Shown piece after piece: positions 23,001 to 34,874 of a stretch of DNA of 64,000 bases. This DNA comes from Oikopleura dioica (taxonomy: Eukaryota > Chordata > Appendicularia > Copelata > Oikopleuridae). Position 1 is the stretch's first letter. Every line of letters begins with the position of its first letter. Position numbers and translations under genes: made by a program. A model generated the notes under the pieces. It had not been told where the DNA came from and searched no databases. It saw only the letters and a list, made by a program, of their open reading frames with translations. The stretch covers positions 2,423,001-2,487,000 of the forward strand of contig OU015567.1 in assembly GCA_907165135.1 (NCBI GenBank), read 5' to 3'.

Positions 23001-24944
23001 TCTTTATTATTTATTATTATTTATTTATCTATTTATTTCAAGAGTTTGTTGAATTCAACGAACTCATTTTGGACCAGTTAAACTTAATAAAACTGTAAAA
23101 AAACATTATTGAGGCTTTCTTCGATCAGGGGAAAACAAAGCAATAACATTTTTCGTTATGAAGAGACAATTGACTCGTAAATAATCAAAAAAAAAGCTTT
23201 TGTTATAAAAAGAAATAAAATGAGCTGAACGCGAGAAGAGTTACTTTTTCTTGACATTTTCAAAGGAGAAAACCTCGAAAACTCGGTTTTTAGGTTAAGG
23301 CTCTAGGCGCCGATAAGCATAAGGGTAAGGTTTTAACTTTTACCTAAAATGAAACAAGATAAAGGAATCTACATTTATTGTTTACATTCGTCATTAATTA
23401 TTCGTCGATTTTAGAGCTCATCCTTATAATAAAATTGACTTTCTAATCGCCCAACTTCGATTGACCGTGGTTAGACTTTGAGAGAATTTCCTCGAACACG
23501 AATCGAGAACTAGAATTAGACCTTATTTATCACGTGATCGTATTATAAGAATCACAAAAGGGTCAAAGAAACCAGTGCAAAAAAGCCATTTTGAGGTTGA
23601 CCCCATAAAAACAGATTTTTTGAGAGGAGAAAAATTTTTTTATCGAAAATCCGCACAATTTTGCCATTTTCGCTGAAAAAATATTCCGGAATTGGGCGTA
23701 AGAACTGTTTCTGAATGACGCTTCTGACAAAAATGAGTGTCATGATTCATGAGAAATGCGGAACTTTTTATTTTAAAAATGAATACTGTCTTTTTTATAT
23801 TTGCGTATCTTCTGACTAGATAAAACTCTTCTTTTTCTTAGAAAATAGTAATGTGATGACTAGAGTTCTTAGTGAGTGTTCAACAGTATGATGAAGTAGA
23901 ATCACATTGAACATTGGAATCATTCATTGACAATCATTAAGTTCCTTGGCAAAATAAATAGTTTTCCTTTTTCCCTTAAATTTCTTTTATCCTATAAATT
24001 TGAAATTCCAATAACAAACATAAACGTCAAACAAAAGGAAAACCATTGGGATTCCTTGTTTGCGAATCATAAAAATGCGTCATTGAGTCTATCTTTCAGT
24101 GACTCCGAGCTCAACTGAGCGCCTTAGCTACGCATTTATGTTTGTCTTTTTTCGCGGCCCATCAAGATGATGAACAAAGAGATCCTTTTCCCTTCGAAAG
24201 CTTTAAATACTCCTCGCGAGAATGTTCCTCATCAGAACTCAAAAAAAAAATCGAGAAAAAAGACTAAGATATGGACGGCGAAGATAACGGTACTTTTTAT
24301 GAAGATCTTACCTCAACGGCTTATGGAAACGACGTCTTTGACTCCGATAAATGTGCATAAAAATATGAAAAATGAAAAATACGAATATCCTGGCTGGAGA
24401 TAATGAGAAGAACGTAAAATGAAAACATGAAGAAGTGGACACATTTAATGATGCAGAATCGGCTGAGTACTAATAAATTTAACTTGACTATAAATCTGCC
24501 ACTGCTATTTTTGACTGATTATTTTCCTTAGTGCGAATAAAAATTGTGATATTTTAACTTCCTGAAAGACTTCCAATAATTGCAAAAATCGTGTAGCATA
24601 TTCCTAGCAGGTAGAAAAAGTACCAAAAAATACGGATCGAGCTGTATCTCTGAAAGTCCATCTTCAAGTCCGGCAAAATGACTTTCCCGAAGCGAGAAGA
24701 GCCAATTATGCCGATAGAAAGTAACAAGTTTTGACATTTTAAGTGCAGGATTTGCCGAGTCTAATTGACAGGAAAAACTGGATTAGAAGGACTTATTGAT
24801 TTCGATTGGTAAATTTCTCGTGTTGAAGCAGAAACCTCAATATCTGCGTATAATGTTCATATAAAATCAAAGAGATAAGAATCGGCCAGAACAATTTATT
24901 AATATTTAAAAGAAAAGAGTTCTTTGCTTCGAACAGAAATAAAA
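23001..24944. other. intergenic, no convincing gene
   Basis: Short ORFs at 24167-24403 (+) and 24528-24737 (-) have start codons but no domains or firm splice continuation. A 29-codon acidic frame begins at 24272 (MDGEDNGTFYEDL). AT-rich, with TTATT repeats near 23010. Confidence 0.4.
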
Positions 24945-27900
24945 TTATTGTCCGTTGAGTCGAGCTTGTCGCTTGGCCTGCTTGGCAGCCCATTCGCCCT
25001 TGGACATCTTCTTCTTCTTCTGCCACTTCTTCTTCTTCTGTGGCTTGGCCGATGGTCCCTTGTTGGCGGGCTTGGCGGGCTTGACTGGAGCAGAAACTGG
25101 CTTTCGGTGAGATCGAAGAGATGGGTGGAACTTAGCCTTGTCGTCGAGCATGTGGTTCAAGCAGTTGGAAAGACCCTCGACTAAAACACTTGGTAGAGAT
25201 AAAATAGAGTACAAAAAATACCAGTAGTAGTCTGAAGATCATTGTAAGCGTCTCGCCAGGTCTTGGGGACCATAGCGATTCGGAAAACAAGGAGATCATC
25301 GATATCAGCGGCTTCCTTGGTGTGTCGGATATCAAGAACAACCTAAAATTGAGGTTATTCGAAGTTCTAGAAATATTTCTTACCTCAATGTTGCTAGTAG
25401 TTATATCTCGAGCAGTACCATCTCGGAGGACAAGTGGGTTGTAGTGAGTCTCCCAGACTTGGACGGCACCATCACCGAACTCAGAAGTGAATCCTGGGTC
25501 GACGTAGTCTCCGTATGGGTAGACGGAGAGAATGTTGTTATCCTTATTTTTTCTTATTTTTGAAGCGATATATATAATTTACCTCAAGAGTGGAAGGCCA
25601 GACAACGACCAAGTAGTGACCCTGGCTCCAGTCCCAGTCAGCAGACTCGAAGTTGGCAAGAGCAGTGGTCTCGATTCGGCCAAGAACCTCAGCCATCTCG
25701 AAGTCCCAGAGATCGGCCTGGAGAGTGTTGTGGAGAGGATCGTTGATGAAGCTGTTTCGGAGGAATTGGAGTTCACCGGTGTAAGTCTTGAACATGCTGA
25801 AAGAGATAATTGAGAATCGAAAGAATACATAAGAATGAATAAGTACCTGACTGGGCATGTTGTATCCGTAATGCACATCTCTTCTTCGGTGAGTTCTCCG
25901 AGGAAGTCAGGTGATTCCCAGTAACAGTCGGATTTACCGTCACAGATGCACTGAAAGTCAAACTAATTTTCGTTTTGAAATAAATTCTTACGTGGATAGC
26001 TCCATCAGTTCCTCCAGCGTTGGTGGCTGGGATGGCATCTGGGTCAGCACATCCAACTTGGTAGGATTTAACCTTCTCTGGCTCACCAGCGAAGGGACCG
26101 AGAGTGGCAAGGTTGGTGAGGAATCCGTCAGCGTTGAGGCAAATGTTGAAGTCAACACAGGAAGTAGAAGTAGCGACGCATGGATCGACATCCTTGACAC
26201 AGACAATTGGCTCCTGATCGACCTGGCAGGCGTAGGCATGAGTGGCGGTAGCGCAATCAACAGATCGCCAGAATCCATCAGTATCGACAATCTGGCATTC
26301 GAAGCCAGCGGCGTCATTTGGATGACCTGGTCCCCATCGAGAGTAGTCAACATTGGCGGGGTTGACAAAGTAGCCGGTAAGACCGAGGTTATCAAGCCAT
26401 TGCATGTAGTCGCCATTAGGAACTTCGACGATTCGACCAGTCAGGAGCTGACAGTGAGCTTCGGCATTAGCATAGGTATCTGGAGCAAACATCTTGATGC
26501 AAGTCTGTTCGTCGTTCTCGCAAGCCCAGGAAGTGTCAATTGGTGGACCAGCAGACCAGTCTCGAGTGTAGCCGTAATCGCAAACGCACTCACAGGCGTA
26601 GGTGCTTGGGTTGTACTTGATATGAGAGTTGGGGGACACGAGAGCCTCTGGCTTGGGGCATGGGTTGGTGTATTCGATTGGGCAGCAGAATCGGACCTCG
26701 AAGTCGGCGCAGACCTCATCCTTTGGCTGTTCATCATTGATGCACCAGAAACCTTGGTCGTTATCAAGATGAGTGACAGCAGTGGAGCCGGTGGAGCCAG
26801 TGACGACAGCGGCCTCAACAGCGAGTGGGTCCTTGCAGACAATGTAAGCTGGGAAACCATCCTTGTTCTCCCAGTCACCAGATTCAATTGGATCATCTCG
26901 ATCAAGCCAGACAGTCCATCCATAACCTTCAGCGTCGCAAGCGACCTCCTTCATCTTAGGGCAGCAGTATCGGACCTCGAAATCAGCGCATTGAGCACCA
27001 TTTGGCTGCTCAGAGTTATCGCACCAGAAACCGTAGGCAAGGTCGACGTGAGTGAAAGCGGTAGAACCAGCAGTTCGTGCTTGAGACTGGATGGCAATTG
27101 GATCTTCGCAGACGGATCCTTGTGGGTAAGAGAATCGTGTTTCGTAGTCTCCTTCTCCGATTGGATCATCTCGATCAAGCCATTCAGTCCACTCGTAACC
27201 CTCTTCGTCACACTCAAAGTCGTCATAAGTTGGACAGCACCATCGGACCTCGAAGTCGGCACAGTCGGCAGCGTTCTCCTCATTGAGGCACCAGAAACCA
27301 ATTTCGACATCGATGTGAGTGTTGGCAGTGGCACCAGCACTGGCTGGGTAGGCCTGGATGGCAGTTGGGTTGCTACAAACCTTGAGTTCGGACTGAGACT
27401 GAATAGTTTCCCAATCACCAGTTCCGGTAAGTGGAGAATCTTCGTTCATCCACGGAGTCCATTCGAAGCCCTTGAGCATGCAGTGATCATCGCCGTTGGA
27501 AGAGTGTCCCCATTTAGGGCAGCACCATTGGACCTCAAAGTCAGAGCAAGTATCGAACTCGTCGTTCATGCAAACAAATCCTTCAGAGACAGAAACTCGT
27601 TTCATCTCGTCGGGGGAGTCAGTACCGTTGATGCCCTGAGCAATAATGCCAGTTGGAGCGTCGCAGACTTGGTATCCGGTGAAGCCGTTAAGGGTCTCGA
27701 AGTCACCCTGTCCATCTGGATCATCAGAATCGAGCCATGATCCCCAAGTGTGACCGTATTCAGTGCACTCGCCCTGGTCAAGCTCTGGGCAGCAGAAAGA
27801 GACCTGGTAGTCGTTGCAAGCTTCTGGCATATTTTCCTCATTGATGCACCAGAATCCAACATCATTGTCCATGTGGATAATGCTGTTAAGTGGGCTTCCA

Positions 27901-30900
27901 TCAAGAGTTCGGACCTGGAGAGCAGCTGGCTTGGCGCACATATCGTCGCTTCGCATTTCCCAGTCACCAGATTCAAGAGGATCGTCATTGTTGTACCAGT
28001 CGGTCCAGTTGTAGCCAGTTGGGCAATCGCCAGTGGCAAAGACTGGGCAGCAGACCTGGATAGAGAAGTCCTCGCAAGCGCCACCGTCCTGCTCGCTGTT
28101 GACGCACCAGAAACCGATGTCAAGATCGGCATGGACTGGCCAGGCACCAAGACCAGTATCGAGAGCCTGAGCTCGGAGACCAGTTGGATTAGCGCAGATC
28201 TGATGGGCATCGAAGCTAGAGAGGAGCTCAAAGTCACCCTCAGCATCAGCAGTGTCAAGAGAGAACCAGCTGGACCAGGCGTGACCGTACTGAGTGCAGG
28301 AACCCCATTCCATAGTGAAGTTGCCATTGATTGCTGGGTAAGGAGAGACATTGGCAAGACACTCGCCATCCTCGTACTTGGTGAAATCTTCGCTGTCTGG
28401 GTCGACGGAGAAATCATCATCACCACATTTGCAGACTGGGCCGTCTTTGGTTTCGAGGCACCACTCGTTCTCAGAGCACCATTCTTCTTCGGCAGTCTCA
28501 CAAGTCATGGTCTCGTCGGTTGGGCAGCAGAAAGAGATTTCGAAGTCAGCGCATGGCATACCACTTGGCTGTTCCTCGTTCAAGCAGTAGAATCCTTCAA
28601 GAGAAAGATGAGTGACAGCATCGGAAGTACCGTAGTAGCCGGCCTGTGTATCTCGGACCTTTGCTCCCATTGGGTTAAGGCAAGCCTGGTTTGGCTCAAG
28701 GTTGTGGAGCATTTCCCAGTCACCAGTTCCAGAAGCATCATCAACGTTGTAGAAGGGAGTCCATTCCCATCCCTTGACGTTACAAGTACCGACCTGCATC
28801 TTGGGGCAGCAATATCGGACTTCGAAATCAGCACATTGTCCAGTGCTCTGCTCATCGTTGAGACAGTAGAAACCAATGGTAGTGTCGATATGAGTGTACT
28901 CAACAGAGCCATCATCAGTAGCTTGTGCCTGAGCAGCGATTGGGTTGGCGCAAGCTTCGTTGCCGGAGTACTTGGAGAGTGTTTCATAATCACCAGCTCC
29001 AGATGGAGTGTCATCGTTAAGCCAGTCGGACCATTCATAGCCATCTTGATCGCAGGATCCGTAGACAAGACTCTGTTTTTGGGTTCACGGACTGGATTTA
29101 TGAGCGTATTTAGAATGAATGGATCAGAAAACCCCATTTTATAGCGACAATATAGCGATAGCCACCAATATAGCGTAAAGCAAAATTACGATCTAAAACC
29201 AGTTACAAAGCGGCAATAAAAAATCTAACGCTGTTTTTTGTAACTTAGCAGAAGCAGATCTAGTGAGCCCATGAAAATGATTTGAAAAAGTTAAAATCAG
29301 GTCAAAAGGTATCATATCTTTAAATTATTTTTTCATGATAGAAATATCTATTGACCCTGCCCTCTCCGTTAACCCCAAACTGTTCACAGCAGAATCTTAT
29401 CTCCATATCGACACATTTGTATTTGCCACCAGCTGCGGTGTCGAGCTGCTCGTCGTTGTAACATCGGTATCCATCGAGGTCAAGATGCTGGATGAGGTTC
29501 AAGGAGTAGTCCCACATGGTGTTCTGGAAAGAAGTTGATCCAGTTGGTCGGACTCGGACTTCAGCGCCAGTTGGTGACTTGCAAGCTCCACCATCACCGT
29601 AGATCTGGTTGAGTTCGAGTTCCTGCTTGTTGGAAACCCAGAGACGCTCGTTCTTCTTGTTCCATTCGTCGTTGTACCAGCCAGTCCAGGAAGCCTGTGG
29701 GCCTTCACAAGTTCCAACTCGGAATCGTGGGCAGCAGAATCGGACTTCATAGTCAGCACAGCCATCATCAGTGTTTTCGTCATTCACGCACCAGAAGCCA
29801 GACTCCAAGTTGAGATGAATGGCATCGGTCTCGTTAGATTTAGTTCGGGCCTGGACACCAGTTGGGTTTCCGCAGACATCCAATCGGTTGAACTTGGCAA
29901 GTGTTTCGTAATCACCCTCACCAGCTGGATCGTCAGCGTTGAGCCAGTTTGACCAGCTCATAGTTCGGTCAGTGCACTCACCTTCATTGACAACGTACCA
30001 ACCATCAGCATCAGCTTCAGTGCTGACAGCTGGGCAGCAGAATCGAGCCTCGAAATCGGCGCAATCAGTTGGGTTCTCCTCGTTGATGCACCAGAAACCT
30101 TCTTCGGCGTCGATGTGAGTGATTTCAGTAGAGCCAGTAGTTCCAGCAACTGGTCGAGCTTCAACACCGACAGGCTTGGCGCAGACATCAGCTTCTCCCC
30201 AGTAGGTTGGTGTTTCGAAATCACCGAAATCGAATGGAATATCTTGGTTAAGGAATTCAGTCCAGGCATAACCATCTTCAGTGCAGTCGCTTCCAGCGGA
30301 GTATTTCTCGCAGCAGAATCGGACCTCGTAGTCAATGCATTGACCACCAGCTTGCTCGTTGTTGATGCACCAGAATCCGAGTTCTCGGGAAATATGTGCG
30401 ACCATTGGGGTGGTATCGGAAGCGTCGACTCGCTGAGCTTCCACAGCCTTGGGGTTGATACAAGCCTGGGTCATATCAGCCATTCGGAGAGTTTCCCAAT
30501 CACCGTCATTTTGTGGGTCATCCATGTTAAGCCAATCTCCCCATTCGTATCCGTCAGTGCAGAGACCGTCGTAGAGAACAGAGTCGGTAGTGGTGTTGAG
30601 GCAGGATCCATCTTCGTATTTGGTGTAGCCAGGAATGCACATGCACTCTGGGCCCCAGCCAGTCATAACACAGAAAGCATTCTCGACACATTCGACGTCA
30701 TTGCAAGATGGGACAACTGGGATACACTCAACATTGAGCTCGGTACCGTAGACACGGTTGGTCCAGTTCTTTGGAGCGAATTGTGGGCATCGCTCACCAA
30801 TTCCGTCAGAGTAGTAGGAGTATGTGAAAGTGTTGGCGCCCAAGAGCCATCCAACATCTTCCCAGTAGTAGATGATACCCTCGCCGAAGACGTCATTGCC

Positions 30901-32361
30901 GCTGTCGTCCTTGCCGAGAACTTGTCGGTAGGTAATGGCGTCGTTGAAAAGGTCGGTCTGGAGCTTGTACAGACCTGGGTAGTTCTCATAGTATTCAATG
31001 AGCTCTGGTGGGTTGTCGTCTCGGGCGGTGACTTCGAGGAGTGGGCAGCAGTCTTCGCAGCAGAAGCTGACCATGTACTCGTGACAGAGATCAGAAGGAT
31101 CTTGGTTGGCGTTATCACAAGTTCCAGATCCGGCTTCATAGTCGATATCAATGACTTGGAAGGTCTCGGTGAGATCAGGGTCTTCGAGATCCATCATCTT
31201 CATTGCGGCAATCTGTGGGTACGGGCATTGCATGATTGAGTTAGAATAGAGTTCCTGATCGATTCCGTCATCGACAGTGTCGGTGTTCTCCCACCAGGTC
31301 CAGTTTCCTGAGTAGCAGGTTCCAGAGTAAAGAGGGTATTTGATCGGATCAGCAGCAACTGTAGTGGTCGTTGTTGGTGGTGTAGTGGTGGTTGTAGTGG
31401 TAGTAGTGGTCGTTGTGGCACCACCCTTGTTTGAAGGATCTTCGACAACGCAAACCCAGTTGACGGCTGGTCGCTGCCAGTTGGAACCAGTAAAGCCGAG
31501 ATGCATGTTACCATACCAGTTTCCGCCGCCGCCTGATTTGACAATGTTGTAGTCGGCATCAAATCGGAAGAGCCAGACGTTCTCGTTGGCAAGATCTCCG
31601 ACCTGAACGACTTCCTTGAAGGGAGACCAGAAGTCAATGATACTGATTTCACCATCGAAAGAAACAAGGACGTAATCGTTCTCTCGGACGGGAGTAGCGC
31701 CCTCGACGGCAAAGTGGAGGGTCATAGATCGTCGCCAGGTGGCAAGAGAGTGGACGTTGCCCTGAGCGTAGCCGGGATTGAGCTCGGCCTTGATGTCTTC
31801 TGGGGTGGCGATATCTTCGGGAGAGTTGGTGGCGGTAGTACCAGTGATGGTTGGAGAAATACCCTGGCAGACCTCGACAAAGTCGACAGCATCGATGTAA
31901 AACCAACTGACGGGCTTGTTGAGGAGCTGGAACTCGAAGTATTGAGATGGGTTGCCATTCTGGATATCTCGACCTGACTCGTCATCATCGACTTCCATGT
32001 AGAGAACCTTGGACTCGGTGAAACCGTATCCACATGAGCACGTAGCGCAAACGCAGTCGGTACAACCGTTAGTGTTCTCTTGGCCAGCTGGGACGCCCTG
32101 GAGACAATCCTGGTTGGTTGGGTAGTGAGGGTTGACGGTCAACATGTTGACGTCGACAAGGAAATGGACCAGAATGTAGGTCTCATCGTTGAGGACGAAG
32201 TTTTCGAATTTATTGCTGTTATCGAAATCAATCGCGAGCTGGGCCTGTTCGGCTCCTCCCCAAGCAGTGGTGATTCCGGTTGACCATCGAGATTGGTCAA
32301 TAGTACGACAGGTACCGGCGTACCCATGGGCAAGCCCAATGAGTAGTGCTGACAGCAGCAT
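24945..32361 (-). CDS. oikosin1: oikosin-1-like secreted house protein with 13 WxxW cysteine domains
   Basis: Eight coding exons, all GT-AG and in frame: 29374-32361, 25992-29072, 25848-25950, 25583-25796, 25384-25542, 25222-25342 and 24945-25180, preceded by a non-coding exon ending at 32452 (so seven coding plus one leader exon). Signal peptide MLLSALLIGLAHGYA, an N-terminal domain, a Thr run, then 13 copies of the mucin/CILP-type WxxW domain (pattern W..W, GDWE, C..P, G(F/Y)WC.N.E, C.DFEVR.CCP), five before and eight after the first intron. Two EGF-like inserts, a C-type-lectin-like domain (PNDAAGFEC ... VDCATATHAYAC) and a Lys-rich C terminus follow. Oikosin 1 of Oikopleura, as I recall it, has 13 such Cys domains. 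It is a structural protein of the mucous filter house secreted by the oikoplastic epithelium. Total length is about 2,300 residues. Confidence 0.85.
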
Positions 32362-32445
32362 CTTTGACTTCGACTGAAGAATATTTTTATTAATAAATAC
32401 AAATTTTTTATCTCGATATTCGAATTAAATATCTCTCGAAAATTC

Positions 32446-32530
32446 ACTTACTTGCTGGACGCACCGACTCAAAGATTAATCCTCTCTCGCCGCGCGTTTC
32501 TTTTTATGCGCAAAGTTTAGGTCAAATTCA
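32446..32530 (-). promoter_or_regulatory. leader exon and TATA-like core promoter of the oikosin-like gene
   Basis: A GTAAGT donor at 32451-32446 pairs with the TTCTTCAG acceptor 18 bases before the ATG, defining a non-coding first exon ending at 32452. About 45 bp further upstream the minus strand reads GCATAAAAAG, a TATA-like box at the right distance from a start near 32480. Confidence 0.5.
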
Positions 32531-33804
32531 GCATTTCGAATCGCAGTTTTTCGAATTTGCGGTTAGCGAGCGATATTTCCAAAAAGTCAGATACCGAAAA
32601 GGTGCGATTAAATTTAATCCTGGCTGGAAATCATTCTTCTTTTTATCTGGAAGAAGCTTGAAAGTTGCACAAAACATCGTTGATTACCTAGTTACTCGTT
32701 ACTTGGTATGTTAGAAAATGTCTCGAAAGGTTTTCAGATTATCGAAGGATATGGTAACACGAATCGAAAAGTTCAACTGGATTTCAGTCATGAGTAAGTA
32801 AAATAATGACACATGAAGAAATGAATGAGGAGAGAATCTGACATTATGAAACAGTCTTAAAAGTATCTGCCGACTAATCTCGTGGGGATCGAGTTGTAAG
32901 TCATATTCTAAAAATAGATCGCTTCGACGTAAAGATGTTCTGTATATTTACAAAGAACATAAAGGTCTTTTGCGTTCTCGTGTATCGTCCTGAATCCAGG
33001 TGGAATTATCATATCTGTGGGATTATTTGTTTCTCATGATTCAGAGCTGTAAAATCTTTGTCATATGCTGAAATTATGTTCATGACATGCTTGGTCATCA
33101 GACGTTTGAATATTTTCGTTTATAAAGACAAACCAAATATGCTCCCAATTCTGCCGAGAATCGCCACTCGCCATCCTTGAACCCAACCGATCGAGAGTAA
33201 GGACTTTTAAGGCTAACGTTTTTGATTTTATCTCAACCTTGCTTGACAATTTTTTTTTTCGATGATTTTAGGATGATGATAATCGCTATTTTTTCGAAAA
33301 TTCTCGAGAAATCGTTATTCGAGAAATTTCCCAACAAATAAAATAGACAATTATATAAGATAGCTAATCTTGGAAGTCAGCACTTTCAGCGGATATTATG
33401 ATATTTCGTCTCCAAATCCACGCGAAATCAGATTCAAATAAAACCAGCGACAAAGGTTGTTGTATGAATTCTGAGCGCACGACCTTGTCAGCGTTGAAAA
33501 TCTAATCTGATCGTGCCGGCTGATTTTAAAGGGTCAGCCTTTTTCTTCCTCCACTAAATGTTTCCTTTCATCATTTACGGTAAATCGATGATTGCTGTCA
33601 GTCACAATGACTTTTCTGCGAAAATCCCACCATAACTCCCTCGTATCTAAGCACCTTTCTTTTTGACATTTTCAAGAAAATCGGCGGAGGAATAACTCCG
33701 GCTTGACTAGAAAATCCGCCAGAGATGGCGCTGTAAAATCAAGTATTTAACCAGTCAATGCTAGTTACGGAGCAATCAGACTTGTTATCTTCTCAAAAAG
33801 AAAC
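32531..33804. other. intergenic between divergent genes
   Basis: Upstream region shared by the oikosin-like gene (-) and the secreted protein at 33805 (+). A TATA-like AGTATTTAAC lies near 33741, about 60 bp before the plus-strand ATG. No ORF with support. Confidence 0.5.
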
Positions 33805-34714
33805 ATGAGATTTATTTGCATTCAAGGATTCGCCTTAGTAGCAGCTGTCAGAAGTCCTCTAAGACTAAATGAAGAACCCTCAATTTCGGACATCATTTCA
33901 AACTATCTTCTAACTTCATCCAGCAAATCGCAAAATTCAGACGGTTACATACTGATACGCACTTCAAGAAACAACCACGAAGGATGTCGTCTAGAAAAAG
34001 ACAGATACACGGAAAATCAAATCGTAGAAGACCTTCTGTGTGGAAACGCAGTTGCGAAAATGTGGCTCGAGCGGAAGGTAAGGAGAAGATTTTTAACTCT
34101 TCATTTTCTTGATTGATTCTTTCTTTCAACCTTCGAGTCTTAAAATGATTTCCTTTGTTAAGGTTTGCCCTGGAAAAAGAGATTGTTTCAAATGCGATAG
34201 TTCAAGTATACGCATCCCACTAGCCGAAAACGGACTCGATCTGAACACATGCATTTCTCCAGTAATCAACAAATTTGATCGAATGGCCTCGAAGTACCTT
34301 TGCCATGACAATACTCAAGCTCATTCATGGGGTCTCTGCTCAGGCCCGCAGCAGCTAATGAATTCGCCACGATGCCCAAATTTCTTGCTGTCTGATCTTT
34401 TTGGTAAGAAATGAGGTTAGAAATCTTGTGCTTAAAATGAGACTCAGATCATCGAGCGAAGCATCTGGTCTTGTACGAATGCTGCAAAACAGAAGTTCAT
34501 GAGTTGGAACGACCAATAAGATGCTATCCGAGCCAATACAGAACCATAAACATGAATCTGTAAGTAAACGATAGGTCTCGTCCATGAGTTTATTTTTTGT
34601 TTTGAAACCCAAATTGACCAAAATATCTTCAGATACATCTCATTATACAACGGTGCGCGAAAACATGTCTCCTTTCCGATAAAAACTCCAACAGCCTGCT
34701 GCTTAGATCTCTAG
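33805..34714 (+). CDS. secreted cysteine-rich protein, possible cystine-knot type
   Basis: Four exons in frame with good GT-AG sites: 33805-34077, 34163-34403, 34448-34559 and 34633-34714. N-terminal signal-like MRFICIQGFALVAAVRS, then about 235 residues. Cysteines are concentrated in the second half: VCPGKRDCFKCDS, LCHDN, GLCSG, RCPN, YECCKTEV, RCYPSQY and a final ACCLDL. The closing CC, a mid-domain CC and paired hydrophobic strands resemble cystine-knot ligands, but I cannot assign a family. It lies tail to tail with the ATP13A gene, 160 bp apart. Confidence 0.65.
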
Positions 34715-34874
34715 TCCTTGATCTTGTATGTAACATACAGTATGTTTCATTTTTCACTCTAGCTTTGCTAATTTTTGTACATCACTGTCTAAATCCGCTA
34801 ACAATAAACCGCTGCTATTGAAAAAGTAAGTGTTAGTAAAATATATTCTGTAAGTAAGCATAAGTTGTAAAAAT

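Noticed and set aside
25911-27740. 609-codon plus-strand open frame
   Set aside because: It is antisense to the WxxW repeats. Biased codon use in the real gene keeps the opposite frame free of stops; the peptide has no domain.
27750-29144. 464-codon plus-strand open frame, and a similar one at 30115-31239
   Set aside because: Same cause: antisense read-out of the repeated Cys domains of the oikosin-like gene.
31340-31440. GTTGTA/GTGGTT tandem tract as a microsatellite
   Set aside because: It is the coding sequence of the Thr-rich stretch of the oikosin-like protein on the minus strand.
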